From positions 1 through 64,000 of the forward strand of contig SCTA01000005.1 in NCBI GenBank assembly GCA_004322275.1: a DNA stretch of 64,000 nucleotides, written 5' to 3'. Below are positions 46,441-55,256 of the stretch, piece by piece. The first letter of the stretch is position 1, and each line of letters opens with the position of its first letter. The notes beneath the pieces are model-generated. The model was not told the origin of the DNA, did no database searches, and saw only the letters and a program-made list of their open reading frames with translations. The translations under genes were made by a program, and so were the position numbers. Source of the stretch: a bacterium. GTDB lineage: Bacteria; Desulfobacterota; Deferrisomatia; Deferrisomatales; BM512.

Positions 46441-47411
46441 TTATCCCTTCGTTTCACGGCGAACGGAAGTATTTCGGTCTTCTCGCCGGAGGGCGAAGCG
46501 ACCGCCGGTGAGAGAGACTCGCCGGTCTTCCTGAAAATGCGGTTCCTGACGTCGACGGTCCGAAACCCCCCGGCGGCGGCTCCGCCGAGGAATTCGGCGG
46601 AGCCGAGCACAAGAATGCCTCCCGCGTCCAGCGAACGGTGGAGCTTGCCCAGAACGGCCTCCTGCAATTCTTTGGAAAAATAGATGAGGACGTTTCTGCA
46701 GAGCACCAGGTCGAACCCTCCGAACACGCTCTGGGCGGGTGCGAACCGCTCCCCGGCAGTCAAATCGTCGCCTGAGAATGCTACCATATTTTTTATTTCC
46801 GGGTGAACTTCTTGCTCCTCCCCGCTCTGGATGAAATAGCGGTCGAGGACTCCCAGCTTTACATTCTCCATTTTTTCCCGCCGGTATGAGCCGCGCCCGG
46901 CCGCCTGAAGGGATTTTTCGTTGATGTCGGTGCCGAAAACGAGGGGGCGCACCGGGCGCTCCTCATTTTTAAGGGCGCCGTGAAGCAGCATGGACACCGA
47001 ATAGGCCTCTTCCCCCGTGGCGCAACCCGCGCACCAGACGCGGACCTCCCGGCACTTTCTTCTCGCGGCTTTCGAGACGATGTCCGGCAAGATGCTCTGG
47101 GCCAGGACCTCGAAGACGACGGGATCGCGGAAAAAGGAGGTGACGTTGACTGCGAGCACGCCGATCAACCGGTCGCACTCCGCGGGATCGCTGTAAAGGC
47201 GGGCGAGGTATTCGGAGGGATCCGAAATACCGGCCTGTTCCATCCGGTCTCCAAGCCGCTGGCGCAGGGTGGCGCGGCGGTAGCCCCCGAGGTCCAGGTT
47301 CCGCGAGCGTTTCAGATGGTCGAGCGCCTGGGCCAGCATGCGGCCAAGCGGGTCTCTCGCCCGCCCGGCGGCGGCCTTGGAACAGTTATCCCGGCTGTTT
47401 CTGAAAACCAA
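46437..47411 (-). CDS. CheR-type methyltransferase
   Basis: The protein has 324 residues with a TTG start, supported by AAGGG eight bases upstream; no ATG lies closer than residue 25. The N-terminal CheR helical domain (GGYRRATLRQRLGDRM, VTSFFRDPVVFEVL) is followed by the SAM-binding Rossmann domain with WCAGCATGEEAYSVSML, FGTDINEKSLQAA and FDLVLCRNVLIYF. Family members methylate glutamate side chains of chemoreceptors with SAM. No CheB, CheA, CheW or receptor with a signalling domain is nearby, so the substrate may be the neighbouring kinase or a distant receptor. The next gene overlaps by four bases. Confidence 0.92.
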   Translation of the reverse strand: MVFRNSRDNCSKAAAGRARDPLGRMLAQALDHLKRSRNLDLGGYRRATLRQRLGDRMEQAGISDPSEYLARLYSDPAECDRLIGVLAVNVTSFFRDPVVFEVLAQSILPDIVSKAARRKCREVRVWCAGCATGEEAYSVSMLLHGALKNEERPVRPLVFGTDINEKSLQAAGRGSYRREKMENVKLGVLDRYFIQSGEEQEVHPEIKNMVAFSGDDLTAGERFAPAQSVFGGFDLVLCRNVLIYFSKELQEAVLGKLHRSLDAGGILVLGSAEFLGGAAAGGFRTVDVRNRIFRKTGESLSPAVASPSGEKTEILPFAVKRRDK

Positions 47412-47677
47412 AATTTTTACCCTTCATTACGCATTCAAGCGCCGGCCGATTTCGCGGCGATAATTACCCGGTACCCATGAAAATACCCAAAAAGCGCGCA
47501 AGGCTGTTTGAAATAAGTTCAAGCCGGTTCCGGCGCTGTGCTTTTGCGCCGGAGGACACGAACATTTTACGATAACAGGCGCTGCAGCGCAAAAAAACTC
47601 CACCGCTTTCGCCGCGCGGGGCGAGTGTAAATTCCCCGCTTCGCTTTTGGGGTTGTTGCGGGTATTTTAACGTTCGT
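47412..47677. promoter_or_regulatory. Divergent promoter region with two perfect inverted repeats
   Basis: Between cheR and the TMTC-like gene are TCCGGCGC-(9)-GCGCCGGA at 47528-47552 and the 12-base palindrome GCGCTGCAGCGC at 47578-47589, the latter followed by seven A. Because both flanking genes point outward these are not needed as terminators; operator or RNA leader roles are possible. Confidence 0.4.
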
Positions 47678-49378
47678 GTGTGCGCCACGGACAAGCTCTC
47701 GAACCGGGGTATCGCCTTGAGAACGCTGCTGGAAGGATTTTTGAGCTCTGGAAAAGAAGGGGCCGGGGATGGCCGGTTAAACGCCGCCGCGCTCGCCTTC
47801 GTCCTCTTTTGCGCCGCGCTTGCCTTCGGCCCCGTAACGGGCTTTGAGTTCCTCTACTGGGACGACCCTCTCTACGTAACGCAAAATACCTGGATACGGA
47901 GCCTTTCGCGGGAGAATTTATACCGCTTTTTCAGCGCGCCCCTCGAAGGAATCTACCAGCCTCTCACCTGGATCTTTTACGCCTTCCAGTACAAACTCGG
48001 AGAGCTGAACCCGAGGGTGTTCCACACCTTCAGCCTTTTTTTTCACCTCGCCAACACCGCGCTGGTTTACTTTTTCCTCCGTCTGCTCGACCGGAGGCTG
48101 GCGACTCCGCTTCTGGGGGCGCTTGTCTTCGCGCTCCATCCCCAGCGGGTTGAAACGGTCGCTTGGGTTTCGGCCCAGAAAGACCTTGTCTGCACGGCTT
48201 TTTTTCTCGGCTCCCTGATCGCCTGGCTTTGCTTCCGCGAAAGGCCTTCTACAGCCGGATATCTCTCCTGCTTCTCGCTCTTCGTGCTCGCCTGTCTGGC
48301 AAAATCGATGGCGGTGACGATACCCCTTTTGCTTCTCGCCATCGACTGGTATCAGGGAAGAAAAGACTACAAAAAGGCGCTTGCCGAAAAGCTTCCCTTT
48401 TTCGCGGTCTCCCTGTTTATCGGCTTCATGGCCATTGCAGCCAGGGAAGAGTTCGAGCCCCTTCTTCGGGAATTCACCTATAATCCTTCTTACAGGATTT
48501 TTTCGGCGTCTTACCGCCTCGTCTATTACCACCTCGCGCGCTTTTTCTACCCCTGGCTCGGGGGCGAGATGCTCTATCCCCGCTGGGAAGACCTCTCGGG
48601 CGGCGTCCCCCTCTCTTACGTCCTGCTGGCTCCCGCCCTCCTCGCGATTTTGCTTTTGACGTACGTATTCATCAGGCGCTTTCGAGATCTGGCCCTGATG
48701 ACGTTTTTTTTCTTCCTGACCATCTTCCCTACTATCGGGATTATCTCCGTCGGCTCCTCCGCCGACAGGTACAACTACCTCCCTTCGGCAGCCCTCTCCT
48801 CCCTTTTCGCTCTTCTCGTCACCAAAATCCTTTCCCGCATCAAAATCCGCTCCGCGCTCCGGGCCAGCGTCCTTCTGGGGGGCATCTGCGTTTTTGTCCT
48901 CTCTTACGGCTACGGTGCGTATAAAATGACCTTCAACTGGAAGGACGACATAAGTTTTCTTGGCCACGTCATCGACAACTTCCCTGAAACGAGCGGACAC
49001 GCGAGCAACAAGGCGACCGCATACCTTGACCGGGGGTGGGTTTACCTCGGCAGGGGAGACCCCGCGAGGGCGCTTTCGGACTTCGACGAGAGCCTGAGGC
49101 TCAAGCCGGGAAACGCGCCCGCTTACAAGGGAAGGGGTATTGCTCTCGAACAAACAGGCGACGTTCCCGGGGCGATAGATTCACTCAATAAATCGCTGGA
49201 GTCGGGATTTGAAACGCCCGATACTTATGCCGGGCTTGCGGCGCTCTACCTGAGCGCGGGAGAGCTCCCGGCAGCCCTGGAAAGCGCCCGCAGAGCGGCA
49301 GCCCTCGGATATCCCGTTCCCCCGGAACTCGCGGAAAAAATCAGGACCGCGCTCGAGGAAAAAGAAAGAACTCCTTGA
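47678..49378 (+). CDS. TMTC-like GT-C membrane glycosyltransferase with C-terminal TPR repeats
   Basis: The 566-residue product has about ten membrane segments. The first loop holds the acidic WDDPLYVTQN motif of GT-C enzymes. The segment FALHPQRVETVAWVSAQKD closely fits the signature shared by bacterial relatives of TMTC O-mannosyltransferases. Residues ~455-560 form about three TPR-like repeats (DRGWVYLGRGDPARALSDFD, KGRGIALEQTGDVPGAIDSL). Family members use a lipid-linked sugar and a protein acceptor bound by the TPRs, so protein O-glycosylation at the periplasmic face is plausible. The start is uncertain: GTG at 47678 is shown, TTG near 47717 is possible. The GT9 gene follows after 46 bases. 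Confidence 0.8.
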   Translation: MCATDKLSNRGIALRTLLEGFLSSGKEGAGDGRLNAAALAFVLFCAALAFGPVTGFEFLYWDDPLYVTQNTWIRSLSRENLYRFFSAPLEGIYQPLTWIFYAFQYKLGELNPRVFHTFSLFFHLANTALVYFFLRLLDRRLATPLLGALVFALHPQRVETVAWVSAQKDLVCTAFFLGSLIAWLCFRERPSTAGYLSCFSLFVLACLAKSMAVTIPLLLLAIDWYQGRKDYKKALAEKLPFFAVSLFIGFMAIAAREEFEPLLREFTYNPSYRIFSASYRLVYYHLARFFYPWLGGEMLYPRWEDLSGGVPLSYVLLAPALLAILLLTYVFIRRFRDLALMTFFFFLTIFPTIGIISVGSSADRYNYLPSAALSSLFALLVTKILSRIKIRSALRASVLLGGICVFVLSYGYGAYKMTFNWKDDISFLGHVIDNFPETSGHASNKATAYLDRGWVYLGRGDPARALSDFDESLRLKPGNAPAYKGRGIALEQTGDVPGAIDSLNKSLESGFETPDTYAGLAALYLSAGELPAALESARRAAALGYPVPPELAEKIRTALEEKERTP

Positions 49379-49424
49379 GAACAATTGCCTTGAAAACCGA
49401 AGATTTTCCCCGGAGGAAAAGGCC

Positions 49425-50642
49425 ATGAACGTCCCCCTCCTCCGGAAGCTCGATTACTGGCTGGGGATTCCCCTCTGCGGGGTTCTCACCGCCTGTCGGC
49501 GCATCTTCGGAAGCTCGAAGGAGATTCCCGGCGGGAAGATACGCAGCATCCTCTTTGTAAAGCTCGCCGAACAGGGCTCTACGGTGCTGGCCAGACCGGC
49601 TATCCTCCGGGCGATTGAGGAAGCGGGAAGAGACCACGTTCACTTTCTGGTTTTCGACGAGAACCGCCACATCCTCGACGCAATGAACCTCGTACCGCCG
49701 GGTAACATCCACACCGTTCCGTCCAGCGGCGCTTTCGACACCCTCCTCGGCTGCCTCGCGGCAGTCCGCGTCCTTCAAAAACTCGAGTTCGATGCGGCGG
49801 TGGATCTAGAGTTCTTTTCAAGGGGGACCGCGGTGCTTTCCTACCTTTCCGGGGCAAAAAGAAGGGCGGGATATCACGTCCCAGAGCTTACCGGCCCCTA
49901 CCGGGGCGACCTCTTTACCGAACGTCTCAGCTTCAATCCCGTTTTGCACACCGAGGACGGTTTTCTTTCCCTCGTCGAGGCGGCGATTTCCTCCCCTCCG
50001 TACGCCCCCGCCCTCGACTGGCGGCCGCCGGAGCGCTTTGAGCGCGGGCCGGTGTTCAGCCCCTCCTGGGAGGACCTCGAATGGCTCAAAAACGTCAGGG
50101 AAGAGTTCCACGCTTCCGGCGCGCCGCTGATACTCCTCAATACAAACGCCGGGGAGCTGCTTCCCCTGCGCCGCTGGCCGGGGGAAAATTTCGTGGCGCT
50201 CGCGAAAAACCTCCTTGAGAGGTATCCGGAAATAAAAATCGCCTTCACCGGGACCGGCGGCGAAGCCGGGCTCGTCGAGGCGCTCGCGGCAAAAACCGGC
50301 AGTTCCCGCTGCTTTTCTCTCGCCGGAAGGACCTCCATCTCCAGGCTGCTCGCGCTCATGGAGAACTCCGAGGCTCTGGTCACGAGCGACAGCGGCCCCT
50401 CCCATTTCGCCAGCCTCACAGGAATCGGCACGGTCACTCTTTTCGGCCCGGAGACTCCGCTGCTCTTCGCGGCGAGGACAGCCCGCAACCGCGTAATAAC
50501 CTCCGGCCTGGCCTGCAGCCCCTGCATGAACGCCTTCAACGGCAGGTCTTCAAACTGCAAAAGAAACATCTGCATGGAAAGGATAACCGTGGAGGAGGTC
50601 TTCGAGGCCGTCTGCCGAATATACGAAGAGCGCAAACGCTGA
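49425..50642 (+). CDS. Glycosyltransferase family 9 (heptosyltransferase-like)
   Basis: The protein has 405 residues, with GGAGGAAAAGGCC just before the ATG. The GT-B fold shows an N-terminal ILFVKLAEQGSTVL strand-loop in place of the usual KLSSLGD-type motif. The C-terminal donor site reads TSDSGPSHFASLTGIGTVTLFGPETP, standard for GT9. A Cys-rich C-terminal segment (CSPCMNAFNGRSSNCKRNIC, about residues 364-383) resembles the region found in many heptosyltransferases. Family members transfer heptose from ADP-heptose to LPS. The heptose pathway genes 9 kb downstream fit this, although those genes seem to make a GDP-linked sugar. Confidence 0.9.
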   Translation: MNVPLLRKLDYWLGIPLCGVLTACRRIFGSSKEIPGGKIRSILFVKLAEQGSTVLARPAILRAIEEAGRDHVHFLVFDENRHILDAMNLVPPGNIHTVPSSGAFDTLLGCLAAVRVLQKLEFDAAVDLEFFSRGTAVLSYLSGAKRRAGYHVPELTGPYRGDLFTERLSFNPVLHTEDGFLSLVEAAISSPPYAPALDWRPPERFERGPVFSPSWEDLEWLKNVREEFHASGAPLILLNTNAGELLPLRRWPGENFVALAKNLLERYPEIKIAFTGTGGEAGLVEALAAKTGSSRCFSLAGRTSISRLLALMENSEALVTSDSGPSHFASLTGIGTVTLFGPETPLLFAARTARNRVITSGLACSPCMNAFNGRSSNCKRNICMERITVEEVFEAVCRIYEERKR

Positions 50643-50653
50643 GGAATGGTGCG

Positions 50654-51295
50654 ATGAACGAATGGTCGAAGTGGAAAATCGAAAAGCAGCTTGAAAAGAC
50701 CTCCGCCGCCCTTGAGAAAAACGGTTTTTCGTCTGTTGTCTGCGAAAACGGGACCGGCGCGGCGAAGCTGGTAATGGGTTTCGCAAAAGGAGCCCAGACC
50801 ATCGGGTTCGGAGGGTCTATGACCGTCGCCGGGCTGAATCTTCCGGGCAAGCTCGCCGACGCGGGAAAGGAATGCCTGAACCACAGCGCTCCGGGGCTGG
50901 CTCCGGAGGAAAGGCTTGCGATAATGCGCCGCCAGCTGACGTCCGACCTCTTCCTCACCGGGGTGGGCGCGGTAACCCTCGACGGCAAGCTGGTGAACAT
51001 CGACGCCACGGGCAACAGGGTGGGCGCGATGACCTTCGGCCCGAAAAAGGTCATTGTGTTGGCGGGTTTCAACAAGCTCGTGCCGGACGTGGAAGAGGGA
51101 ATCAAGCGGATAAGGATGTGGGCGGCCCCGCCAAACGCAAAGCGTATAGGAGCCGCCACCCCCTGCGTCGAGACCGGCTTTTGCTCGGATTGCGACAGCC
51201 CGCAGAGAATCTGCAGGGTGGTTCACATAATGGAGAAAAAACCCCGCATGACCGATATCACGGTAATTCTGATAGCGGAGTCCATGGGGCTTTAA
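50654..51295 (+). CDS. LUD-domain (lactate utilisation, DUF162) protein
   Basis: The protein has 213 residues, close to the LutC/YkgG size. Family features are NGFSSVVCENGTGAAKLVMGFAKGAQTIGFGGSMT-type N-terminal motifs (GFGGSMT at ~53-59), FLTGVGAVTLDGKLVNIDATGNRVGAM and AATPCVETGFCSDCDSPQRIC. The last Cys cluster (four Cys within 15 residues) is typical of the stand-alone subgroup. It starts 11 bases after the GT9 gene, so co-transcription is likely, but no LutA or LutB is present. A metabolic link with sugar transfer is not obvious. Confidence 0.9.
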   Translation: MNEWSKWKIEKQLEKTSAALEKNGFSSVVCENGTGAAKLVMGFAKGAQTIGFGGSMTVAGLNLPGKLADAGKECLNHSAPGLAPEERLAIMRRQLTSDLFLTGVGAVTLDGKLVNIDATGNRVGAMTFGPKKVIVLAGFNKLVPDVEEGIKRIRMWAAPPNAKRIGAATPCVETGFCSDCDSPQRICRVVHIMEKKPRMTDITVILIAESMGL

Positions 51296-51457
51296 CCTGG
51301 TCGGCAGATTTCGTTTCGGAAGGTTTTTTGAACTTCCGGCAAACTATTTCGGCGAAGGGCAAGGAGTCCGCAGGGCGCGCGGTCGCAGGCAGTAGCGTGA
51401 CTACGCCAAGACCCGCGCCCGAGAAACGACGCAGCCCTTCGCTGAAAGAGGAGCCGG

Positions 51458-52672
51458 TTAACGATACTTCGAGAGAAACACCTCAATAGTTTCCAGTATA
51501 TAAGCCATCTCCCTCTCCCCCAGATCCTGATGGACTCCGACGTGAAGGCCGAATTTCCCCATATACTCCGCGACGGGGAACTCTCCCTCCCTGTAGCCGA
51601 GGTAGCTAAAGCCCAGGCACTGGGTCGGCATCGAGGCGAAGAGGGTGCGGGTCTCTATGCCGGCGTCTTCGAGGCGCTGCGTAAGCTGTGCCCTCGTGAA
51701 GGGTGCGGCTTCGTTTAGTATGATGGGTATGGCGTGGGGGCCGATGCGCTCCCAAGGTTCCTCCCTGATGGTGGAGAGGAAGGGGGCGAAACGGTCGAAG
51801 CGGGTCAGGACGTACGTCAGATTGTCGTGGCGTTTTTCCAGTATCTCTTCGTAGACCTCCAGCGCGCCGAGGCCTATCGCCGCCTCCAGTTCGTTCATCT
51901 TGCAGGAATAGCCGATACGGTCGAAGGTGAAGCGCACGTCCTCGCCCCCCTCGCCCCTGAAACGCTTCGCGCAGTAACCCGAGGCGGTGTTCAGGGAGCA
52001 CTGCTTGCAGGCGCAGGTGCGGCCGTGGGAGCGCAGCGACCGTAAGACCTCGGCGTAAGCCTCGTTGTCCGTGGTGACGACGCCGCCCTCGCCCGTGGTG
52101 ATTATGTGGGCTACGTAAGTGCTGAACGCCCCCAGATCACCCATCGAACCGGCGGGTTTTCCCTTGTAGAGCGCCCCGTGGGCCTCCGCCGCGTCCTCGA
52201 TGACCTTGAGGCCGCGCTTTTTGGCTATGGCGTTGATCCTGTCCATTTCGGCGGGCTTGCCCATGAGATGGACGGGCATTATGGCGCGGGTGCGCTCCGT
52301 TATCGCCCCCTCGATTCTGTCGGGGTCGATGTTCAGGGTGCCCTGCTCCACGTCCACGAAGACCGGGGTGAACCCGGCGTGGAGGACGGCGTTGCCGGTG
52401 GCGACGAAGGAGAGCGCAGGGATTATAATCTCGTCGCCGCGCCTCGCGCCGAAATCGTGGAGGACGGCGAGGGCGAGTATGTCGGCGTCGGTTCCGGAAC
52501 TCACCGCGACGGCTTCCTTCGTCCCCGCGACCTTCGCGAACTTGTCCTCGAACTCGCGCACCAGCTTGCCGCTGGATATCCTCTTCTTGTCGAGGGCCTC
52601 GTTGACGAGTCTTTTAGCGGTATCGGTTATCGTTATCGTCCCGAAGGGGACGGTTATCTTGTCAGCAGCCAC
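51458..52672 (-). CDS. DegT-fold PLP/PMP enzyme with His in place of catalytic Lys (NDP-sugar 3-dehydrase type)
   Basis: The protein has 404 residues. It starts with GTG directly after the stop of the glycosyltransferase gene. Overall it matches DegT/DnrJ/EryC1 enzymes (SSGTDADILAL, FVDVEQGTLNIDPD, VIEDAAEAHGA, GEGGVVTT). The position of the Schiff-base Lys, two residues before I-T-T-G-E-G-G, holds His189. This substitution defines 3-dehydrases such as ColD and the E1/RfbH enzyme rather than aminotransferases. A Cys group at 220, 222, 225 and 234 sits where RfbH carries part of its [2Fe-2S] ligands, though its distant fourth Cys is absent. The likely reaction is removal of the C3 hydroxyl from a 4-keto-6-deoxy nucleotide sugar. 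An E3-type reductase is not seen in the window. Confidence 0.85.
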   Translation of the reverse strand: MAADKITVPFGTITITDTAKRLVNEALDKKRISSGKLVREFEDKFAKVAGTKEAVAVSSGTDADILALAVLHDFGARRGDEIIIPALSFVATGNAVLHAGFTPVFVDVEQGTLNIDPDRIEGAITERTRAIMPVHLMGKPAEMDRINAIAKKRGLKVIEDAAEAHGALYKGKPAGSMGDLGAFSTYVAHIITTGEGGVVTTDNEAYAEVLRSLRSHGRTCACKQCSLNTASGYCAKRFRGEGGEDVRFTFDRIGYSCKMNELEAAIGLGALEVYEEILEKRHDNLTYVLTRFDRFAPFLSTIREEPWERIGPHAIPIILNEAAPFTRAQLTQRLEDAGIETRTLFASMPTQCLGFSYLGYREGEFPVAEYMGKFGLHVGVHQDLGEREMAYILETIEVFLSKYR

Positions 52673-53689
52673 TCAAACCTCCGGATTAACAGGCTTCTCT
52701 TTCCTTTTCCGCCACGAAACAAGCATCTGCTTCTTTTTTGTATCCCCCTCGAAGCCGATCTTCTCGCTGATGATGTAGCGCGGCCTCTCCTTTATCTGGT
52801 CGTACATCCTCGCGATGTAAAGGCCGAGGACGCCGTTGGTCAGAAGGGTGTTTCCCCCGAGGAAGAGGATTGCCGCCATTATCGCCGACCAGCCGGGGAG
52901 ATTTACCCCGATTATCTTGGTCGTGACGACGACGATAAGGTACAGAAACGCCAGGAGCGAGATTATGAAGCCGTATATGAGGCAGGCGTAGAGCGGCGCG
53001 GAGGAAAAAGCCGTCACTCCCCTTATGAACTCCTGTATCGGCCCCTTCCCTAGCAGCGGGAAGTGGGTCTTGCCCGAGTAGCGAGCCGCGCGGACGTAGT
53101 AGACCGTCTCCTGGTGAAAGCCTATCCAGCGGATAATTCCGCGAAGGTAGGGGTCGAGCTCCTTCATGTTCATCAGCTCGTTGACGACCTTGCGGGAGAG
53201 GAGCTTGAAATCCCCCATGTTCTCGGGAAGTTCGATGTCGGAGAGGGCGTTTATGACCTGGTAGGCCTTTTTCGTTATCCACATCTTCAGCGGATTCTCG
53301 CCGAGGCGCTTGGTCCGCACGGTGTTCACCACGTCCGCCCCCGCCTTGAATTTCTCTATCATCTCGGGGATGAGTTCGGGCGGGTCCTGCAGGTCGGTCG
53401 ATATCATCACCATCGCGTCGCCCCTGGCGCATTTGAAACCGGCCAGGGCGCAAGGGTAGTGGCCGAAGCGGCGCGACATGTTCACGATCTTTATGCGGGG
53501 GTCTTCGGCGTTGTATTTCTTCAGTATCTCAAGGGATCCGTCGGTGGAATCGTCGTTGACGAAGATAAGCTCGTAGTCGATGCCGAGAGGATCGAGAGTG
53601 CTCCTCATCCTCGCGACGAGCTCGTCCATGCCCTCTTCCTCGTTGCGGAACGAGAAAATGGCCGAAAGAAGGTTTAACTCATTTGCCAA
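52673..53689 (-). CDS. DPM1/ArnC-like GT2 glycosyltransferase with two C-terminal membrane segments
   Basis: The protein has 338 residues. The GT-A domain has FRNEEEGMDELV, VNDDSTDGS and the metal-binding ISTDLQDPPEL. The C-terminus carries two membrane helices (~233-257 and ~268-290) and the GLYIARMYDQIKERPRYII end typical of undecaprenyl-phosphate sugar transferases. Such enzymes load a sugar on the lipid carrier for periplasmic modification of LPS or glycans. It lies directly before the dehydrase gene and 76 bases after the radical SAM gene, inside the sugar cluster. Confidence 0.92.
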   Translation of the reverse strand: MANELNLLSAIFSFRNEEEGMDELVARMRSTLDPLGIDYELIFVNDDSTDGSLEILKKYNAEDPRIKIVNMSRRFGHYPCALAGFKCARGDAMVMISTDLQDPPELIPEMIEKFKAGADVVNTVRTKRLGENPLKMWITKKAYQVINALSDIELPENMGDFKLLSRKVVNELMNMKELDPYLRGIIRWIGFHQETVYYVRAARYSGKTHFPLLGKGPIQEFIRGVTAFSSAPLYACLIYGFIISLLAFLYLIVVVTTKIIGVNLPGWSAIMAAILFLGGNTLLTNGVLGLYIARMYDQIKERPRYIISEKIGFEGDTKKKQMLVSWRKRKEKPVNPEV

Positions 53690-53765
53690 CTCAATTCCTC
53701 CGGGTCAATTGCTTTTGATTCCTTAGTACGTTCGTTTCGGCGATCGGGTACTTTTTTGCCGGATA

Positions 53766-55256
53766 TCAGGATTCCAGCAGCTTTCTTTTCAGCCGCGTCT
53801 TCGTCATCTCCTCGACGTGTCTTCTCACGCCGGTCCCGAATTTCCCCTCGATCATCTCAAGATACGCGGGGTTCTCGAAGTACCGGTGAAAAGCGTCGTC
53901 CCTAAAGCGAAGAACCTCTTTGGCGGTGAGCGTCTTCGTCGGGAGCGGCAGCATAGCATAGGAGTGCTGCGAGTAATCCTGCCATTTCTCCGGCAGCTCC
54001 CACCCCTCCCTTACGGCTTTTTGGTACAGTTCCGAGCCGGGATAGGCCATCGCGCAGTAGAAATTGGCGAACTCGCAGTTCAGCTCCTCGGCGAGCCGGA
54101 GGGTCTCGTTCATCGTCTCAAGGGTATCCTCGGGAAGGCCGAAGATATAGTTTCCTATGACGCTTATCCCGGCCCGTTTAATCTCCTCTACGACTTTGGC
54201 GATGTCCTTTACCCGCATGTTCTTCTGGGCGCTGTCGCGCACCTCGGGGTTGGCGGTCTCGATGCCGAGGGCGAGCCAGGTTATGCCCGCCTTTCTCATC
54301 CTGACGAGGTTCTCCGGTTTTACGGTGTCAACCCTCGCGTAGGCCCAGATGTTGAGATCGTAGCCCTTCTTTATGAGCATGTCGACTATCGTCATGTAGT
54401 GGCTCTCGTCGAGCACGAAAAGCTCGTCGATGATCTTGAGGTTTTTCACCCCGTAGCGGTCAACCAGAAGGCCGATCTCTTCCACTACCTTTTCCGGACT
54501 CCGGTAGCGTATCCCCCTCTTGCCGAAGAGCGCGTTGATGCAGCAAAAGGCGCAGCCGAAAGGGCAGCCGAGGCTGGTGTAGATGGCGGCGTAGGGCTGG
54601 CGCTCCTCCAGATTGCCGAAGCAGTGCCAGTTGTGCGCCCGGTAGCTATCCATCGGCAGAAGGTCCCAGGCTGCAGCGGGCATCACCTCGTCCAGAGACT
54701 TGACGAGGGGAGCGGGGGGATTGGACCTGACCTCTCCCCCCTGCCTGTACCAGAGGCCCGGCACCGTGGCAAGATCGGCGCCGCCTTTCCTCAGCTCCTC
54801 TATCAGCGCTTTTAGCGTGTAGAAGCCTTCCCCCCCAATCACGTAATCCACCGCCTCCTCGCGTAGCGTCCTCTCGGGGAGCGCAGTCGGGTGGAGGCCG
54901 CCGATAGCCACTTTGCAGGAAGCTTTTTCGGTGATGGCGGCGCAGATCTTTCCCGCTATCGTCATTGTCTGGGTAGAGGCGGAGGGCTGGGAGCCGTAGA
55001 CGATGACGGCGGCGAGGAGAGGTTCGAGCTTCGCCACCTCGGCGGCGGTTTCCTCGCTCGACCAGTTGTTGGCGTTGGCGTCGATTATCGCGACCTCGAA
55101 ACCCTCGCTCCGCAGGTATCCCGCCAGCGCCGCCGTCCAGTAGGGGGGCTCCACGGCGGCGAGATCGGCCCCGAGGCCCTGATATATCTGCCGCTTGTCT
55201 CCGGGAGAGACCAGAACCACGTCCATACGCGACTTTAAAACCCGGTGTACGGTCAT
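53766..55256 (-). CDS. B12-binding-domain radical SAM protein
   Basis: The protein has 496 residues from the ATG at 55256, whose ATGA overlaps the transketolase stop; an in-frame GTG lies six bases upstream. Residues ~12-150 form a B12-binding-like Rossmann domain without the DxHxxG motif, as is usual in this group. The radical SAM core carries Cys231, Cys235 and Cys238 in LGCPFGCAFC, then the IDELFVLDESHY and GIETANPEV strands. The C-terminal ~100 residues are helical. Related enzymes make C-methylations, ring contractions or other C-C changes. Its place within the sugar cluster suggests action on the sugar or a lipid; the reaction is unknown. Confidence 0.9.
   Translation of the reverse strand: MTVHRVLKSRMDVVLVSPGDKRQIYQGLGADLAAVEPPYWTAALAGYLRSEGFEVAIIDANANNWSSEETAAEVAKLEPLLAAVIVYGSQPSASTQTMTIAGKICAAITEKASCKVAIGGLHPTALPERTLREEAVDYVIGGEGFYTLKALIEELRKGGADLATVPGLWYRQGGEVRSNPPAPLVKSLDEVMPAAAWDLLPMDSYRAHNWHCFGNLEERQPYAAIYTSLGCPFGCAFCCINALFGKRGIRYRSPEKVVEEIGLLVDRYGVKNLKIIDELFVLDESHYMTIVDMLIKKGYDLNIWAYARVDTVKPENLVRMRKAGITWLALGIETANPEVRDSAQKNMRVKDIAKVVEEIKRAGISVIGNYIFGLPEDTLETMNETLRLAEELNCEFANFYCAMAYPGSELYQKAVREGWELPEKWQDYSQHSYAMLPLPTKTLTAKEVLRFRDDAFHRYFENPAYLEMIEGKFGTGVRRHVEEMTKTRLKRKLLES

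Noticed and set aside
47464-47694. 76-codon minus-strand ORF upstream of cheR
   Set aside because: It starts inside the divergent TMTC-like gene, spans the inverted repeats, and shows no conserved features.
49898-51226. 442-codon minus-strand ORF
   Set aside because: It is antisense to the GT9 and LUD genes, both confirmed by clear family motifs.
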